A DNA stretch of 64,000 bases from Mesorhizobium sp. AR02 (GTDB taxonomy: Bacteria; Pseudomonadota; Alphaproteobacteria; Rhizobiales; Rhizobiaceae). The DNA lies in assembly GCF_024746835.1 (NCBI RefSeq), contig NZ_CP080531.1, forward strand, positions 3,038,001 to 3,102,000, given 5' to 3'. Made by a program: the position numbers and the translations under genes. Below the pieces are notes generated by a model. That model saw only the letters and a program-made list of their open reading frames with translations, had not been told where the DNA came from and searched no databases. Below are positions 17,486 to 25,903 of the stretch, one piece after another (within the stretch, counting starts at the first letter, position 1; the number at the start of each line of letters is the position of its first letter).

Positions 17486-18276
17486 TGGCCGATGATTCCC
17501 CTGTTAAGCCGCTGCGACAGGGTGAGCGCAGTGATCGAGACCGCCATGACGATGGTCGCCAGCGCGTTTATCTCCGGCGTGATGCCGAAGCGGATCATGG
17601 CGTAGATCTGCATCGGCAGCGTGGTCGAGGCGCGGCCGGCGCCAGCGGTGAAGAAGGCGATGATGAACTCGTCGACCGAGAGCGTGAAGGCGAGCAGCGC
17701 GCCGGCGATCACCGCCGGCAGGATGACCGGCAAGGTCACCCGCCGGAACGTGGTGAGCGCGGAGGCGCCGAGGTCGGCGGAGGCCTCGACGATCGACCAG
17801 TCGAAACTCTTCAGCCTTGCGCGCACCACCGAGCAGACGAAGGCGAGGTTGAAGACGACATGGGCAAGGATGATGGTGTGCAGGCCCATGGTCAGGTTGA
17901 GCATGGAGAAGAACGACAGCAGCGCGATTGCCAGCACGATGTCGGGGATGATCATCGGTGCGAAGATCAGGGCTTCGAGCCCCTTGCCATATTGCCGGCG
18001 CATCTCGACGCCGATCGCCAGCAGCGTGCCGAGCAGCGTGGCGATTGCGGTCGAGACCACCGCCACGATCAGGGTGTTGAGCGCGGCCGACAGGATCGCG
18101 GAATTGTGGGCCAGCGAGGCGTACCATTTCAGGGAGAAGCCCGACCATGTCGTCGGCAGTCCGCCTTCATTGAAGGACAGTGCCACCAGCACGGCGATCG
18201 GGATGTAGAGGAAGGCGAAGACGAGGCTGAGCACGAGCCAGAGCGTACGCCGCGTGGTAGGGGAGCGCTCAGCCAT
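17482..18276 (-). CDS. Polyamine-type ABC transporter permease (PotC-like), system 2
   Basis: 264 residues from ATG 18276, which follows GGGAGGCG; a longer frame to 18303 overlaps the PotB-like gene. About six hydrophobic segments, the N-terminal FLYIPIAVLVALSFNEG, the EAA loop EASADLGASALTTFRRVTLP and LSVDEFIIAFF are all typical of PotC. It overlaps its neighbours at both ends, so it is tightly coupled. Confidence 0.9.
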   Translation of the reverse strand: MAERSPTTRRTLWLVLSLVFAFLYIPIAVLVALSFNEGGLPTTWSGFSLKWYASLAHNSAILSAALNTLIVAVVSTAIATLLGTLLAIGVEMRRQYGKGLEALIFAPMIIPDIVLAIALLSFFSMLNLTMGLHTIILAHVVFNLAFVCSVVRARLKSFDWSIVEASADLGASALTTFRRVTLPVILPAVIAGALLAFTLSVDEFIIAFFTAGAGRASTTLPMQIYAMIRFGITPEINALATIVMAVSITALTLSQRLNRGIIGQ

Positions 18277-19141
18277 CGGCGCCTCCCGCGGTCTGTGCAG
18301 CACGGCCCGCGGCGCGATCGGCGGCGAGCGCTTGTGCCATCAGCACCAGCAGCATGATGGCGATCAGCGCCATCGCGAGTGCCGCGCCGAACGGCCAGTC
18401 ATTGGCGGTCAGGAACTGGTCGTAAACGAGATTGCCGATCATCTGGAAGCGGCCGCCGCCGAGCAACGCCGGGGTGACGAAATTGCCGATCGACAGCACG
18501 AAGACGAAGACCGCGCCGGCGGCGATGCCGGGCACGGTCAGCGGCAGGATGACACGGCGGAATGTGGTGGCTGCCGAGGCGCCGAGATCGCGCGAGGCTT
18601 CGGCCAGTTCCGGGTTGAGCCGCGACAACGGCGCGTAGCAGGCGAGGATGACGAAGGGCAGATAGTTGTAGACGAGGCCGGCGATGACCGCGCCTTCGGT
18701 ATAGAGCATCGACGGCGGCTCGCCGGTGTAGCCGAACCAGCGCAGCAGCTGGGTGATCAGGCCTTCGCGGTTGAGCAGCACGATCCAGGCATAGGTGCGG
18801 ATCAGGTAGTTGGACCAGAACGGCAGCACGGCGAAGAACAGGAACACCGGCTGCCACCGGCGCGGTGCGGCTGCAATGGCATAGGCGGCAGCATAGCCGA
18901 TCACCACCGCGATCAGCGTGGCCGTGCCGGCGATGCGGGCCGATTTGAGGAAGATGCCGGCATAGAGCGGGTCGAAGACCAGCCCGAAATTCTCCAGCGT
19001 GAAGGTGTAGTCGATGCCGCCATAGATGCCGCGCCGGAAGAAGGCGAGCGCCAGCACCAGCGCACACGGCACCACCATCAGTGCGGTCAACCAGACCAGC
19101 GCCGGGGCCATCAGCAGGGAGGAACGGGAGGGTCGCGTCAC
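18269..19141 (-). CDS. Polyamine-type ABC transporter permease (PotB-like), system 2
   Basis: 290 residues, PotB-type permease with about six hydrophobic segments. It carries FWSNYLIRTYAWIVLLNREG (the PotB W-x-x-x-L-x-R-T-Y-A-W segment) and the EAA loop EASRDLGASAATTFRRVILP. It overlaps the PotC-like gene by eight bases. A composite RIME-like element lies between it and the binding-protein gene upstream. Confidence 0.9.
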   Translation of the reverse strand: MTRPSRSSLLMAPALVWLTALMVVPCALVLALAFFRRGIYGGIDYTFTLENFGLVFDPLYAGIFLKSARIAGTATLIAVVIGYAAAYAIAAAPRRWQPVFLFFAVLPFWSNYLIRTYAWIVLLNREGLITQLLRWFGYTGEPPSMLYTEGAVIAGLVYNYLPFVILACYAPLSRLNPELAEASRDLGASAATTFRRVILPLTVPGIAAGAVFVFVLSIGNFVTPALLGGGRFQMIGNLVYDQFLTANDWPFGAALAMALIAIMLLVLMAQALAADRAAGRAAQTAGGADG

Positions 19142-19190
19142 GCCGCACCCCTGCCGATCATCTCAACCGCATCGAAATGGTGTCCTGGCA

Positions 19191-19431
19191 GCTGCCCCCT
19201 CACCCGGATTGCCAACCGAATTGCGAAGGGCAATTCGGGGCAATCCGACCTCTCCCCGAGGGGAGAGGAGGTCGCCAGCGTTGACGCCAGTCTCTTCTCC
19301 CCCACGGGGAGAAGGTGGCCGCGAAGCGGCCGGATGAGGGGGCGCTGCGCTGGAGATTGGCGATAGGCCGCGATCCAGCCAATCTCCCCCCTCGAGGGGG
19401 AGATGGCCGGCAGGCCAGAGGGGGGTGCTAG
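19191..19431. repeat. Composite RIME-like repeat (two element types fused)
   Basis: The left 160 bases form an inverted repeat with ends CTGCCCCCTCACCCGG and CCGGATGAGGGGGCG and internal hairpins (CTCTCCCCGAGGGGAGAG; CTTCTCCCCC-ACGGGGAGAAG). The right 80 bases are the right half of a type A element (ATCTCCCCC-n-GGGGGAGAT ... CCAGAGGGGGGTGC). It fills most of the 19142-19471 gap between the PotD-like and PotB-like genes of system 2, where a processing or attenuation role would allow more binding protein than permease. Confidence 0.8.
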
Positions 19432-19471
19432 GGAACGCAAGCTTAATTCCAAGATGCTGCTGGAACTCCGC

Positions 19472-20536
19472 CTACTGCGCGGCCTTGATCTCGCTGACGA
19501 TTTTCGAATAGTCGCGCTGGGCTTCGCCGACGTCACGCAGCTGTTCGAACTTGACGAGGTCGGCCACCGGCATCGCCATGTTGGGGAATTTGGCCAGGAA
19601 ATCGGCCGGCAGGCTTTCCATCGCCGGCTTGTTCGGCACCTTGTAGTCGATGTTCTGTGCAGCCCAGGCGTGATTCTTGGCGTCGAGCATGAAGTTGATG
19701 AACTTGAAGGCGCCGTCCTTGTGCTCGGAAGCCTTCATCACCACCATCGTGTCGACCCAGAGGTCCGAACCTTCCTTCGGGATGACGTATTTGATCTCGG
19801 GTTTTTCCGCGATGCCGTAATTGCACCAGCCATCCCAGGCCTGCACCATCAGCGCCTCGCCGGAAACCAGCTTCGAATAGAAGGTGGTGTCGTCATAGGC
19901 GAGCAGGGTTTTCTTGGCCGAGATCAGCAGGTCCTTGACCTCGGCCATCTTGGCCGGGTCGGTCTCGTTGACTGAAAAGCCCTTGTCGAGCTGCCCGGCG
20001 GCGAGCAGCCAGCGGTCGGTCGCCAGCATGGTGGTCTTGCCCTTCAGCTCGTCGGAAGGGGCGAGCAGGTCGCTCCAGCTCGTCGGCGCTACTTTCACCA
20101 GATCCGAACGGTAGCAGAGGCCGGTCGTGCCCCAGGTGTAGGGCACGGAGAAAGTGTTGCCGACATCGTGCGGCAGTTTTGTTGCCTCGGGATACAGGTT
20201 GGCGAGGTTGGGGACCTTGGCGTGGTCGATGGGCTCGGTCAGGCCAAGCTTGTTCAGCACTTCGGCGAAGGGCGAGGAGACGAAGACCACGTCATAACCC
20301 TTGCCGCCGGCGGCAATCAGCTTGCCCATGATCTCCTCATTGGTGGCGTGCACCACCACTTCGCCGGAAACGCCGGTGGCGGTCTTGAAGGAAGCCATGG
20401 CGTCGGGCGCCATGTAGCCGTCCCAGTTGGAGATGACGAGGTCGGCGGCCATCGCCGGCGCCGACAGTGCCAGGGCAAGGCCGAGCGCGATTGAAGAAAC
20501 CTTGAGCGCACGGCGCCGCAGGCTGGTAGCGGTCAT
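19472..20536 (-). CDS. Polyamine-type ABC transporter periplasmic binding protein (PotD-like), system 2
   Basis: 354 residues from ATG 20536 (MTATSLRRR), preceded by GGGAG. A Sec signal peptide covers about 1-31 (ALKVSSIALGLALALSAPAMAAD). The mature protein starts DLVISNWDGYMAPDAM, a hallmark of the PotD/PotF group, and has TWGTTGLCYRSD in the hinge and AWDGWCNYGI in the ligand-cleft region. The open frame continues upstream to 20986 across the promoter and is not the real start. It is first in the minus-strand operon, divergent from the GntR regulator. Confidence 0.9.
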   Translation of the reverse strand: MTATSLRRRALKVSSIALGLALALSAPAMAADLVISNWDGYMAPDAMASFKTATGVSGEVVVHATNEEIMGKLIAAGGKGYDVVFVSSPFAEVLNKLGLTEPIDHAKVPNLANLYPEATKLPHDVGNTFSVPYTWGTTGLCYRSDLVKVAPTSWSDLLAPSDELKGKTTMLATDRWLLAAGQLDKGFSVNETDPAKMAEVKDLLISAKKTLLAYDDTTFYSKLVSGEALMVQAWDGWCNYGIAEKPEIKYVIPKEGSDLWVDTMVVMKASEHKDGAFKFINFMLDAKNHAWAAQNIDYKVPNKPAMESLPADFLAKFPNMAMPVADLVKFEQLRDVGEAQRDYSKIVSEIKAAQ

Positions 20537-20646
20537 GGCAGACTCCCATTCCGGTTGATCGTCGAATTCTGTCTTTGGACCCGGCGCGACCCATGCCGCT
20601 GCTCCGATCCGTTCCCTCGGTCTTTTTTGTGCCGATTGCGCAGACA

Positions 20647-20668
20647 GTACTATTGCAGAAAAAAGTAC
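20647..20668. promoter_or_regulatory. Possible GntR operator in divergent promoter region
   Basis: A weak inverted repeat, GTACT (20647-20651) and AGTAC (20664-20668), 12 bases apart, in the only AT-rich stretch of the 20537-20770 region between the divergent binding-protein and GntR genes. Position fits an operator controlling both operons; the arms are short, so this is tentative. Confidence 0.35.
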
Positions 20669-20770
20669 GTCAATCCATAATTTGTCAACCGACCGAGGAA
20701 TCTGGCCGATTGCGCTTGTGCCGGTGATCGGCCAAACCAATAAGGCTCCATCCATCCGCCGAGACCAGTC

Positions 20771-21709
20771 ATGCAAACCGCAGCCCGACGACCTCGCACC
20801 AATCATCTCGATCTGGCGCAGCGCATCCTGGATGTGGCGCGCCAGCGCGGTTTTGAGCCCGGCACGCGCCTGCCCGAGCAGCAGATCGCCTCGCTGTGCA
20901 ATGTCTCGCGCACGCCGGTGCGGGCCGCGCTCAGCCTGCTGGCGGAACGGGGCGTCGTGCGCTGGGAGGCCGATACCGGCTATCATCTGGCCGTCGACCT
21001 TACCGCGCAGTCGGCCATATCAGCCGAATTGCCTGCCGCGGAGGAAGACGAGCTCGCCGAAGCGATCCTGCGCGACCGGTCGGCGCGGCGATTGGACCAG
21101 ACAGTGACCGCCGCAGGGTTGATGCGGCGCTACAGTGCCGAGAGAAAGACGGTACTAAAAGCGCTTAATAAACTGACGGAAGAGAATCTGCTGGACCGTG
21201 CGCCCGGCCAGTCCTGGCTTTTCCGCCGCACGCCCGATGATCCGGAAGCGCAAGGCGAAAGCTATGAGTTCCGCTTGTTGCTTGAGCCCGCGGCGATCCT
21301 GACGCCGGGCTTCCGGCTGGACGGCGCGCGGGCGGCAGCGTTGCGGCAGGGCATGGACGCATTGTCGGCGCTGCCGGATGCCGTGTTCGACACGCGCGAA
21401 TTCCAGCGGCTGGACATGGATTTTCACGGCATGATCGCAGAGGGTTCCGCCAACCGCTTCGTCGCCGATGCGCTGGCCGATCATCTGCGGCTGCGCCGGC
21501 TGCCGGGCATCTATGCCGGCGTCAACGTCTTCCGGCTGCGGCAATCGCTGCTGGAACACCTGAACATACTCGACCATCTCGAAAGCCGGCAGTATGAGGT
21601 GGCTGCCGATCTGCTTCGCATCCACCTGCGGCTCTCCCGCAATCAGCGACCGCAAGCGGCCAGCCGCGGCGCCCCCGCGCTGTTCGGCATGATCAGCCGG
21701 CCGGAATGA
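20771..21709 (+). CDS. GntR-family regulator with an apparent second winged helix
   Basis: 312 residues. The first winged helix (about 12-75) is GntR-type: GTRLPEQQIASLCNVSRTPVR. Residues about 105-155 look like a second winged helix (LDQTVTAAGLMRRYSAERKT then VLKALNKLTEENLLD). The C-terminal 150 residues resemble an FCD/FadR-type ligand domain: EFRLLLEPAAI, and the metal-site-like pattern RLDMDFHGMI ... RLRQSLLEHLNILDHLE. It is divergent from the transporter 2 operon and 10 bases upstream of glycosyltransferase B, so it likely regulates both arms. The ligand is unknown. Confidence 0.85.
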   Translation: MQTAARRPRTNHLDLAQRILDVARQRGFEPGTRLPEQQIASLCNVSRTPVRAALSLLAERGVVRWEADTGYHLAVDLTAQSAISAELPAAEEDELAEAILRDRSARRLDQTVTAAGLMRRYSAERKTVLKALNKLTEENLLDRAPGQSWLFRRTPDDPEAQGESYEFRLLLEPAAILTPGFRLDGARAAALRQGMDALSALPDAVFDTREFQRLDMDFHGMIAEGSANRFVADALADHLRLRRLPGIYAGVNVFRLRQSLLEHLNILDHLESRQYEVAADLLRIHLRLSRNQRPQAASRGAPALFGMISRPE

Positions 21710-21719
21710 CGAGGATTAA

Positions 21720-23003
21720 TTGACGCGTAAAGCCAGCCCGACCATCGCGCTGTTTCCCGAAGCAAGCTTCGGTGCCGCGTTGAATTGCGTCGGCATCGCG
21801 CAGGCCTTGCGGGCCAAGGGCGCCCGGCCCGTCTTCATCTGCCATGCCGGCTTCTCCGGCGTCTTTGCCGACTATGGTTTCCAGGAATACCAGCTGCCGA
21901 CCGACGAGCCGCTGAGCGACAGCGAGCGCCAGAGCTATTGGCAGGCTTTCGTGCGCCGCCACCTGCCGCATTTCCGGCTGAGCCCGATCGACCAGCTCGA
22001 GACCTATGTCGCGCCGACCTGGCAGGCGATCGTCGACACAGCCGTCAATGCCGAGGCGCCGCTGCGCCAATTGCTGGCGCGGCTGAAGCCCGACGCGGTG
22101 GTGCTCGACAATGTCATCATGTTCCCGGCGATCGCAACCGCCGGCTGCCCGTGGGTGCGCGTCGTCTCCTGCGCCGAGACCGAGTTGCCCGACGCGGAAG
22201 TACCGCCCTACCTTTCAGGGATGGCTGCCGACGATCCGCAACGTGCGGCATTCGAGGCCCGCTATCTCTCGGCCTCGGCGCCAGCGCATGACCGTTTCAA
22301 CCGTTTTCGCGCGGATGCCGGCCTGGCACCGTTGCCCAAGGGCCTGTTCCTGGAAAGCTCGCCCGACCTCAATCTGCTGCTGACACCGTCGATCGTGCGG
22401 CGCGAGCGGGCCGTGCCGCTCGACCCGGAAGGCTTCGTCTATCTCGAAGGTTGCGTGCGTTCGGAAGGGCCGTTCGAGGTGCCGGTGTTTCCGCGCAATG
22501 GCGGGCCGCTGGTCTATGTCGCCTTCGGCAGTCTCGGCGCCATGGATGTCGGGTTGATCGAGCGCATGCTGGCCGTGTTCGACAGGCTGCCGGCGCGCTT
22601 CATCGTCAATGTCGGCGGCCTGCGTGATGCCTATCGAGCGGTTCCCGACAATGTCTATCTCGACGCCTGGTTTCCACAGCCCTCGGTGGTGGCGAAGTCC
22701 GACCTGTTCATCCATCACGGCGGCAACAACAGCTTTTGCGAGGCGCTGCGCTTCGGCGTGCCGTCGCTGATCATGCCCTATTGCTGGGACGGCCACGACA
22801 ATGCGCGCCGCGCCGAAGAAACCGGCACCGGCGACCATATCGGCCGTGACGGCTGGACCGAAGGAGTATTGGAGAGAGCCATTCTCGGCCTGCTGGCCGA
22901 CGACGCCATGCGCGCCCGCCTGAGGGACAATGCAGCCCAGATGGCGCTGCAACCCGGAACGGACGTGGCCGCGCAAGCCATACTCTCTCTGATACGGACA
23001 TGA
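21720..23003 (+). CDS. GT1-family glycosyltransferase B (UGT/MGT-like)
   Basis: 427 residues, paralogous over its whole length to the gene at 15125. Shared segments include the N-terminal F-P-E-A-x-x-G-x-A-L-N, DNVIMFPAI, the LEGCVR hinge, FGSLGAMD, WFPQPSVV, HHGGNNSFCE and DGHDNARR. The start is TTG at 21720 after GAGGA; the stop overlaps the ligase ATG by four bases (ATGA, 23000-23003), so it is translated together with a glutamine-synthetase-like enzyme. This tight coupling argues that glycosyl transfer is part of the amine pathway rather than an accident of location. Confidence 0.85.
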   Translation: MTRKASPTIALFPEASFGAALNCVGIAQALRAKGARPVFICHAGFSGVFADYGFQEYQLPTDEPLSDSERQSYWQAFVRRHLPHFRLSPIDQLETYVAPTWQAIVDTAVNAEAPLRQLLARLKPDAVVLDNVIMFPAIATAGCPWVRVVSCAETELPDAEVPPYLSGMAADDPQRAAFEARYLSASAPAHDRFNRFRADAGLAPLPKGLFLESSPDLNLLLTPSIVRRERAVPLDPEGFVYLEGCVRSEGPFEVPVFPRNGGPLVYVAFGSLGAMDVGLIERMLAVFDRLPARFIVNVGGLRDAYRAVPDNVYLDAWFPQPSVVAKSDLFIHHGGNNSFCEALRFGVPSLIMPYCWDGHDNARRAEETGTGDHIGRDGWTEGVLERAILGLLADDAMRARLRDNAAQMALQPGTDVAAQAILSLIRT

Positions 23004-24385
23004 ACGAAATGCCTGACAAGATAACGAATACAGTCACAGCCTCCAACGACCCCAAGGCCTGGCTGGCCCAGCACGGCATCAACGAGGTCGAATGCCTGGT
23101 GCCTGATATGAACGGCGTGCTGCGCGGCAAGGCCTTGCCGACCGCCAAATTCCTCAAGGCGCTGGAAGACCGTGCGCTTTATCTGCCGAGCAGCGCCTTC
23201 CTGGTCAGCATCGACGGCCGCTATTCCGGCTCGATCGACGAGGGTTTTGCCTATTCGGACCCGGACATGCGCATGGTGCCTGATGTCTCGACGCTGTGCC
23301 TGGCGCCGGGTGCGGGGGCTGGCAAGGCCTATGTCTTCGCCGATGCCTTCCACATGGACGGCAGGCCATGGATGGCGTCGCCGCGGCATGTGCTGCGCGC
23401 TGTGCTCGATCTCTACCGCCAGCGCGGCTGGCGCGCGGTGGTGGCGCCGGAGCTCGAATTCTATCTCACCGCGCCCAATCCCGATCCGGACAGGCCGCTG
23501 ACCGCGCCGGTCGGCGCCAATGGCCGCACTGAAACCGTGCAGCATCCCTATGACATGGTGGCGCTCGAGGAGTTCGAGCCGGTGATCCGCCGCGTCTATG
23601 ATTATGCCGCGGCCGCTGGACTGCCGCTCGACACGCTGATCCATGAATCGGGCACGGCGCAGCTGGAGATCAATCTCCTGCATGGCGACGCGCTGCCGCT
23701 GGCCGACCAGGTGCTGCTGTTCAAGCGGCTGACGCGCCAGGCCGCGCAACAATGCGGCATGCACGCCACCTTCATGGCCAAGCCGATCGCGGCTCAGGCC
23801 GGCAGCTCGATGCATCTGCACATGTCCGTTGTCGACGAAGCCGGCAATGCGCTGTTTGCCAGCACTGATGATGCCGACACCGAGATGTTCGGTCATTTCA
23901 TCGGCGGCCTGCAGAAATATGTGCCTGAGATCATGCCGCTGTTTGCGCCCAACGTGAACTCGTACCGCCGCATAAGGCCGAACCACAGCGCGCCGGCCAA
24001 CATCGAATGGTCGCACGACAACCGCTCCTGCGGCCTGCGCGTGCCGGCCGGCGGGCGTGCCGCGCGGCGCGTGGAGAACCGGCTGCCGGGCGCCGATTCC
24101 AATCCCTATCTGGCGATCGCCGGTTCGCTGCTCGCCGGCTATCTCGGCGTCGAGCAGAAACTCGCGCGATCGGCCGAAGCGTCGGGCAATGCCTACAAGA
24201 TCAAGAGCACGCTGCCGAAAACCATGGAGGAGGCGCTCGATCGTTTCACGGCCTGCGACCCGGTGCGGAAGCTGCTCGGCGAGGATTTTTTCCAGACCTA
24301 TCTGCGCGTCAAGAGCGTCGAGCTCGACCTGTTCCAGAGCGTGGTGACGAGCTGGGAACGTGACCATTTGCTGTTGAAGGTGTGA
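23000..24385 (+). CDS. Glutamine-synthetase-family ligase (PuuA-like, gamma-glutamyl-amine synthetase candidate)
   Basis: 461 residues, type of PuuA/GlnT rather than ammonia-assimilating GS. Metal and substrate motifs are visible: PELEFYL, HESGTAQLEINL (the E-x-x-x-x-Q-x-E metal triad), GSSMHLHMS, the ATP/ammonium loop region and NRSCGLRVP, then ENRLPGADSNPYLA. In PuuA-type enzymes glutamate is joined to an amine at the cost of ATP, protecting it before oxidation. The neighbours (FAD oxidase immediately downstream, aldehyde dehydrogenase, amine importer) fit this route. Which amine is ligated is not shown by the sequence. Confidence 0.85.
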   Translation: MNEMPDKITNTVTASNDPKAWLAQHGINEVECLVPDMNGVLRGKALPTAKFLKALEDRALYLPSSAFLVSIDGRYSGSIDEGFAYSDPDMRMVPDVSTLCLAPGAGAGKAYVFADAFHMDGRPWMASPRHVLRAVLDLYRQRGWRAVVAPELEFYLTAPNPDPDRPLTAPVGANGRTETVQHPYDMVALEEFEPVIRRVYDYAAAAGLPLDTLIHESGTAQLEINLLHGDALPLADQVLLFKRLTRQAAQQCGMHATFMAKPIAAQAGSSMHLHMSVVDEAGNALFASTDDADTEMFGHFIGGLQKYVPEIMPLFAPNVNSYRRIRPNHSAPANIEWSHDNRSCGLRVPAGGRAARRVENRLPGADSNPYLAIAGSLLAGYLGVEQKLARSAEASGNAYKIKSTLPKTMEEALDRFTACDPVRKLLGEDFFQTYLRVKSVELDLFQSVVTSWERDHLLLKV

Positions 24386-24387
24386 TC

Positions 24388-25686
24388 ATGGCATCTTCAA
24401 CAGGTTTCAATTCCGGTCTCGATATCGGCAAATCCTACTATGTCGCCACCGCCAATCCGGCGCCGGACCATGCGGCGCTTGTCGGCGATGTCGAGGCCGA
24501 CCTGGTGGTCGTCGGCGGCGGCTGCACCGGCCTGTCCGCCGCCCTTCACGCCGCCGAGCGTGGCCTGAAGGTGGTGCTGCTCGAAGGCGGCAAGATCGGC
24601 TGGGGCGCCTCGGGGCGCAATGGCGGCCAGATGATCCCCGGCCTGCGCAAGGGCGCCAAGGGCCTGGTCAAGCTCTACGGGCCGGAGCGGGCGAAGGTGC
24701 TGTTCGACCTCGCCTTCGAAGCACGCGGGCTGGTGCTCGGCATCATCGAGCGCCACGCCATCGACTGCGATCTGAGACTGACCGGCCATCTGGTCGGCGC
24801 GGTCAACGGCTCCGATCTCAGGGATCTGGAGGAAGAGGCCAAGTGCCTCGAGAGCGTGATGAAGTTTCGTGACGTCGAAATCCTCTCGGCGGCGGACGCT
24901 CGCGCCAAGGTCGACACGCCCTATCATGGCGCGATGTACGAACCGCTCGGCGGCCACATGCATCCGCTGAACTACACGCTCGGCCTTGCCCGCGCGGCAG
25001 TGGCCGCCGGCGTCATCATCCATGAGAACTCGGTGGCGGTGAGACTGGAGCGTGAGCCTTCGATCCGGGTCTCGACATCAAAGGGTTCGGTCAGCGCCAA
25101 GCATGTCGTGCTGGCAGGCGACGCGCTGCTGCATGGGCTGGAGCCGCGCGTCAACAGCCGCATCATGCCGGTCGGCAACTACATCGTCGCCACCGAGCCG
25201 CTGGAAGGCAAACGCAACGTCATCCCGGCCAATGTCGCGGTGTCCGACACGCGCTTCGTCGTCAACTATTACCGCATGTCGGCGGATGGGCGGCTGCTGT
25301 TCGGTGGCGGCGAGCGCTACACGCCATCGCCGCCGGCCGACATTGCCGGCTTCGTGCGGCCGCACATGGAAGCGACGTTTCCGCAGCTCAAGGGCTGCCG
25401 CATCGACCATGCCTGGGGCGGGCTGGTGTCGGTGACGACATCCAGGCTGCCGCATGTCGGGCACTATGGCGAGGTCTATTTCGCGCATGGCTATTCCGGC
25501 AAGGGCGTCATCCTGTCGACGCTGTCGGGTAAGCTGCTTGCCGAAGCGATCACGGGCGATGCTTCGCGGTTAGACCTGTTCTCGACGTTGACGCCGATGC
25601 CGTTCCCGGGCGGCACGGCGCTGCGTGGGCCGCTCTATGTGCTGGGCATGCTGTGGTATGCGATGCGGGATCGGATCAAGCATTGA
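24388..25686 (+). CDS. FAD-dependent amine/amino-acid oxidoreductase (PuuB/DadA-like)
   Basis: 432 residues from ATG 24388, which has AAGG at 24377-24380; a GTG at 24382 overlaps the ligase stop and is the alternative. FAD-binding Rossmann motif DLVVVGGGCTGLSAALHAAE near residues 34-53 and the downstream SGRNGGQMIPG are typical of the DAO family that includes gamma-glutamylputrescine oxidase. C-terminal GYSGKGVILSTLSGKLLAE is the second FAD contact. A hydrophobic stretch at the C-terminus (LYVLGMLWYAM) is common in the group. It should release an aldehyde from the gamma-glutamylated amine. Confidence 0.87.
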   Translation: MASSTGFNSGLDIGKSYYVATANPAPDHAALVGDVEADLVVVGGGCTGLSAALHAAERGLKVVLLEGGKIGWGASGRNGGQMIPGLRKGAKGLVKLYGPERAKVLFDLAFEARGLVLGIIERHAIDCDLRLTGHLVGAVNGSDLRDLEEEAKCLESVMKFRDVEILSAADARAKVDTPYHGAMYEPLGGHMHPLNYTLGLARAAVAAGVIIHENSVAVRLEREPSIRVSTSKGSVSAKHVVLAGDALLHGLEPRVNSRIMPVGNYIVATEPLEGKRNVIPANVAVSDTRFVVNYYRMSADGRLLFGGGERYTPSPPADIAGFVRPHMEATFPQLKGCRIDHAWGGLVSVTTSRLPHVGHYGEVYFAHGYSGKGVILSTLSGKLLAEAITGDASRLDLFSTLTPMPFPGGTALRGPLYVLGMLWYAMRDRIKH

Positions 25687-25698
25687 GGCCAATGAGAT

Positions 25699-25881
25699 GT
25701 CGGCGGGCCAGCACCCCCCTCTGTCCTGCCGGACATCTCCCCCGCAAGGGGGGAGATTAGCAGTTTCTGCGCCGCGCTCACCCTATATCGGCGGAGATTG
25801 GCGAAAGCCGAGATGACAGCTGATCTCCCTCCTTGCGGGGGAGATGGCCGGTAGGCCAGAGGGGGGTGCTGGCCCGCCGAC
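25699..25881. repeat. RIME-like palindromic intergenic repeat (type A)
   Basis: A 183-bp inverted repeat. The outer 24 bases of each end are perfectly complementary, starting GTCGGCGGGCCAGCACC at the left and ending with its complement at the right. Inside are the ATCTCCCCC/GGGGGAGAT hairpins and the central GGCGGAGATTGGCGAAAG shared with the other elements. It separates the convergent oxidoreductase and pcaR genes and could act as a bidirectional transcription barrier. Confidence 0.87.
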
Positions 25882-25903
25882 GTTGACGGTTGGATGAGCA
25901 CTC

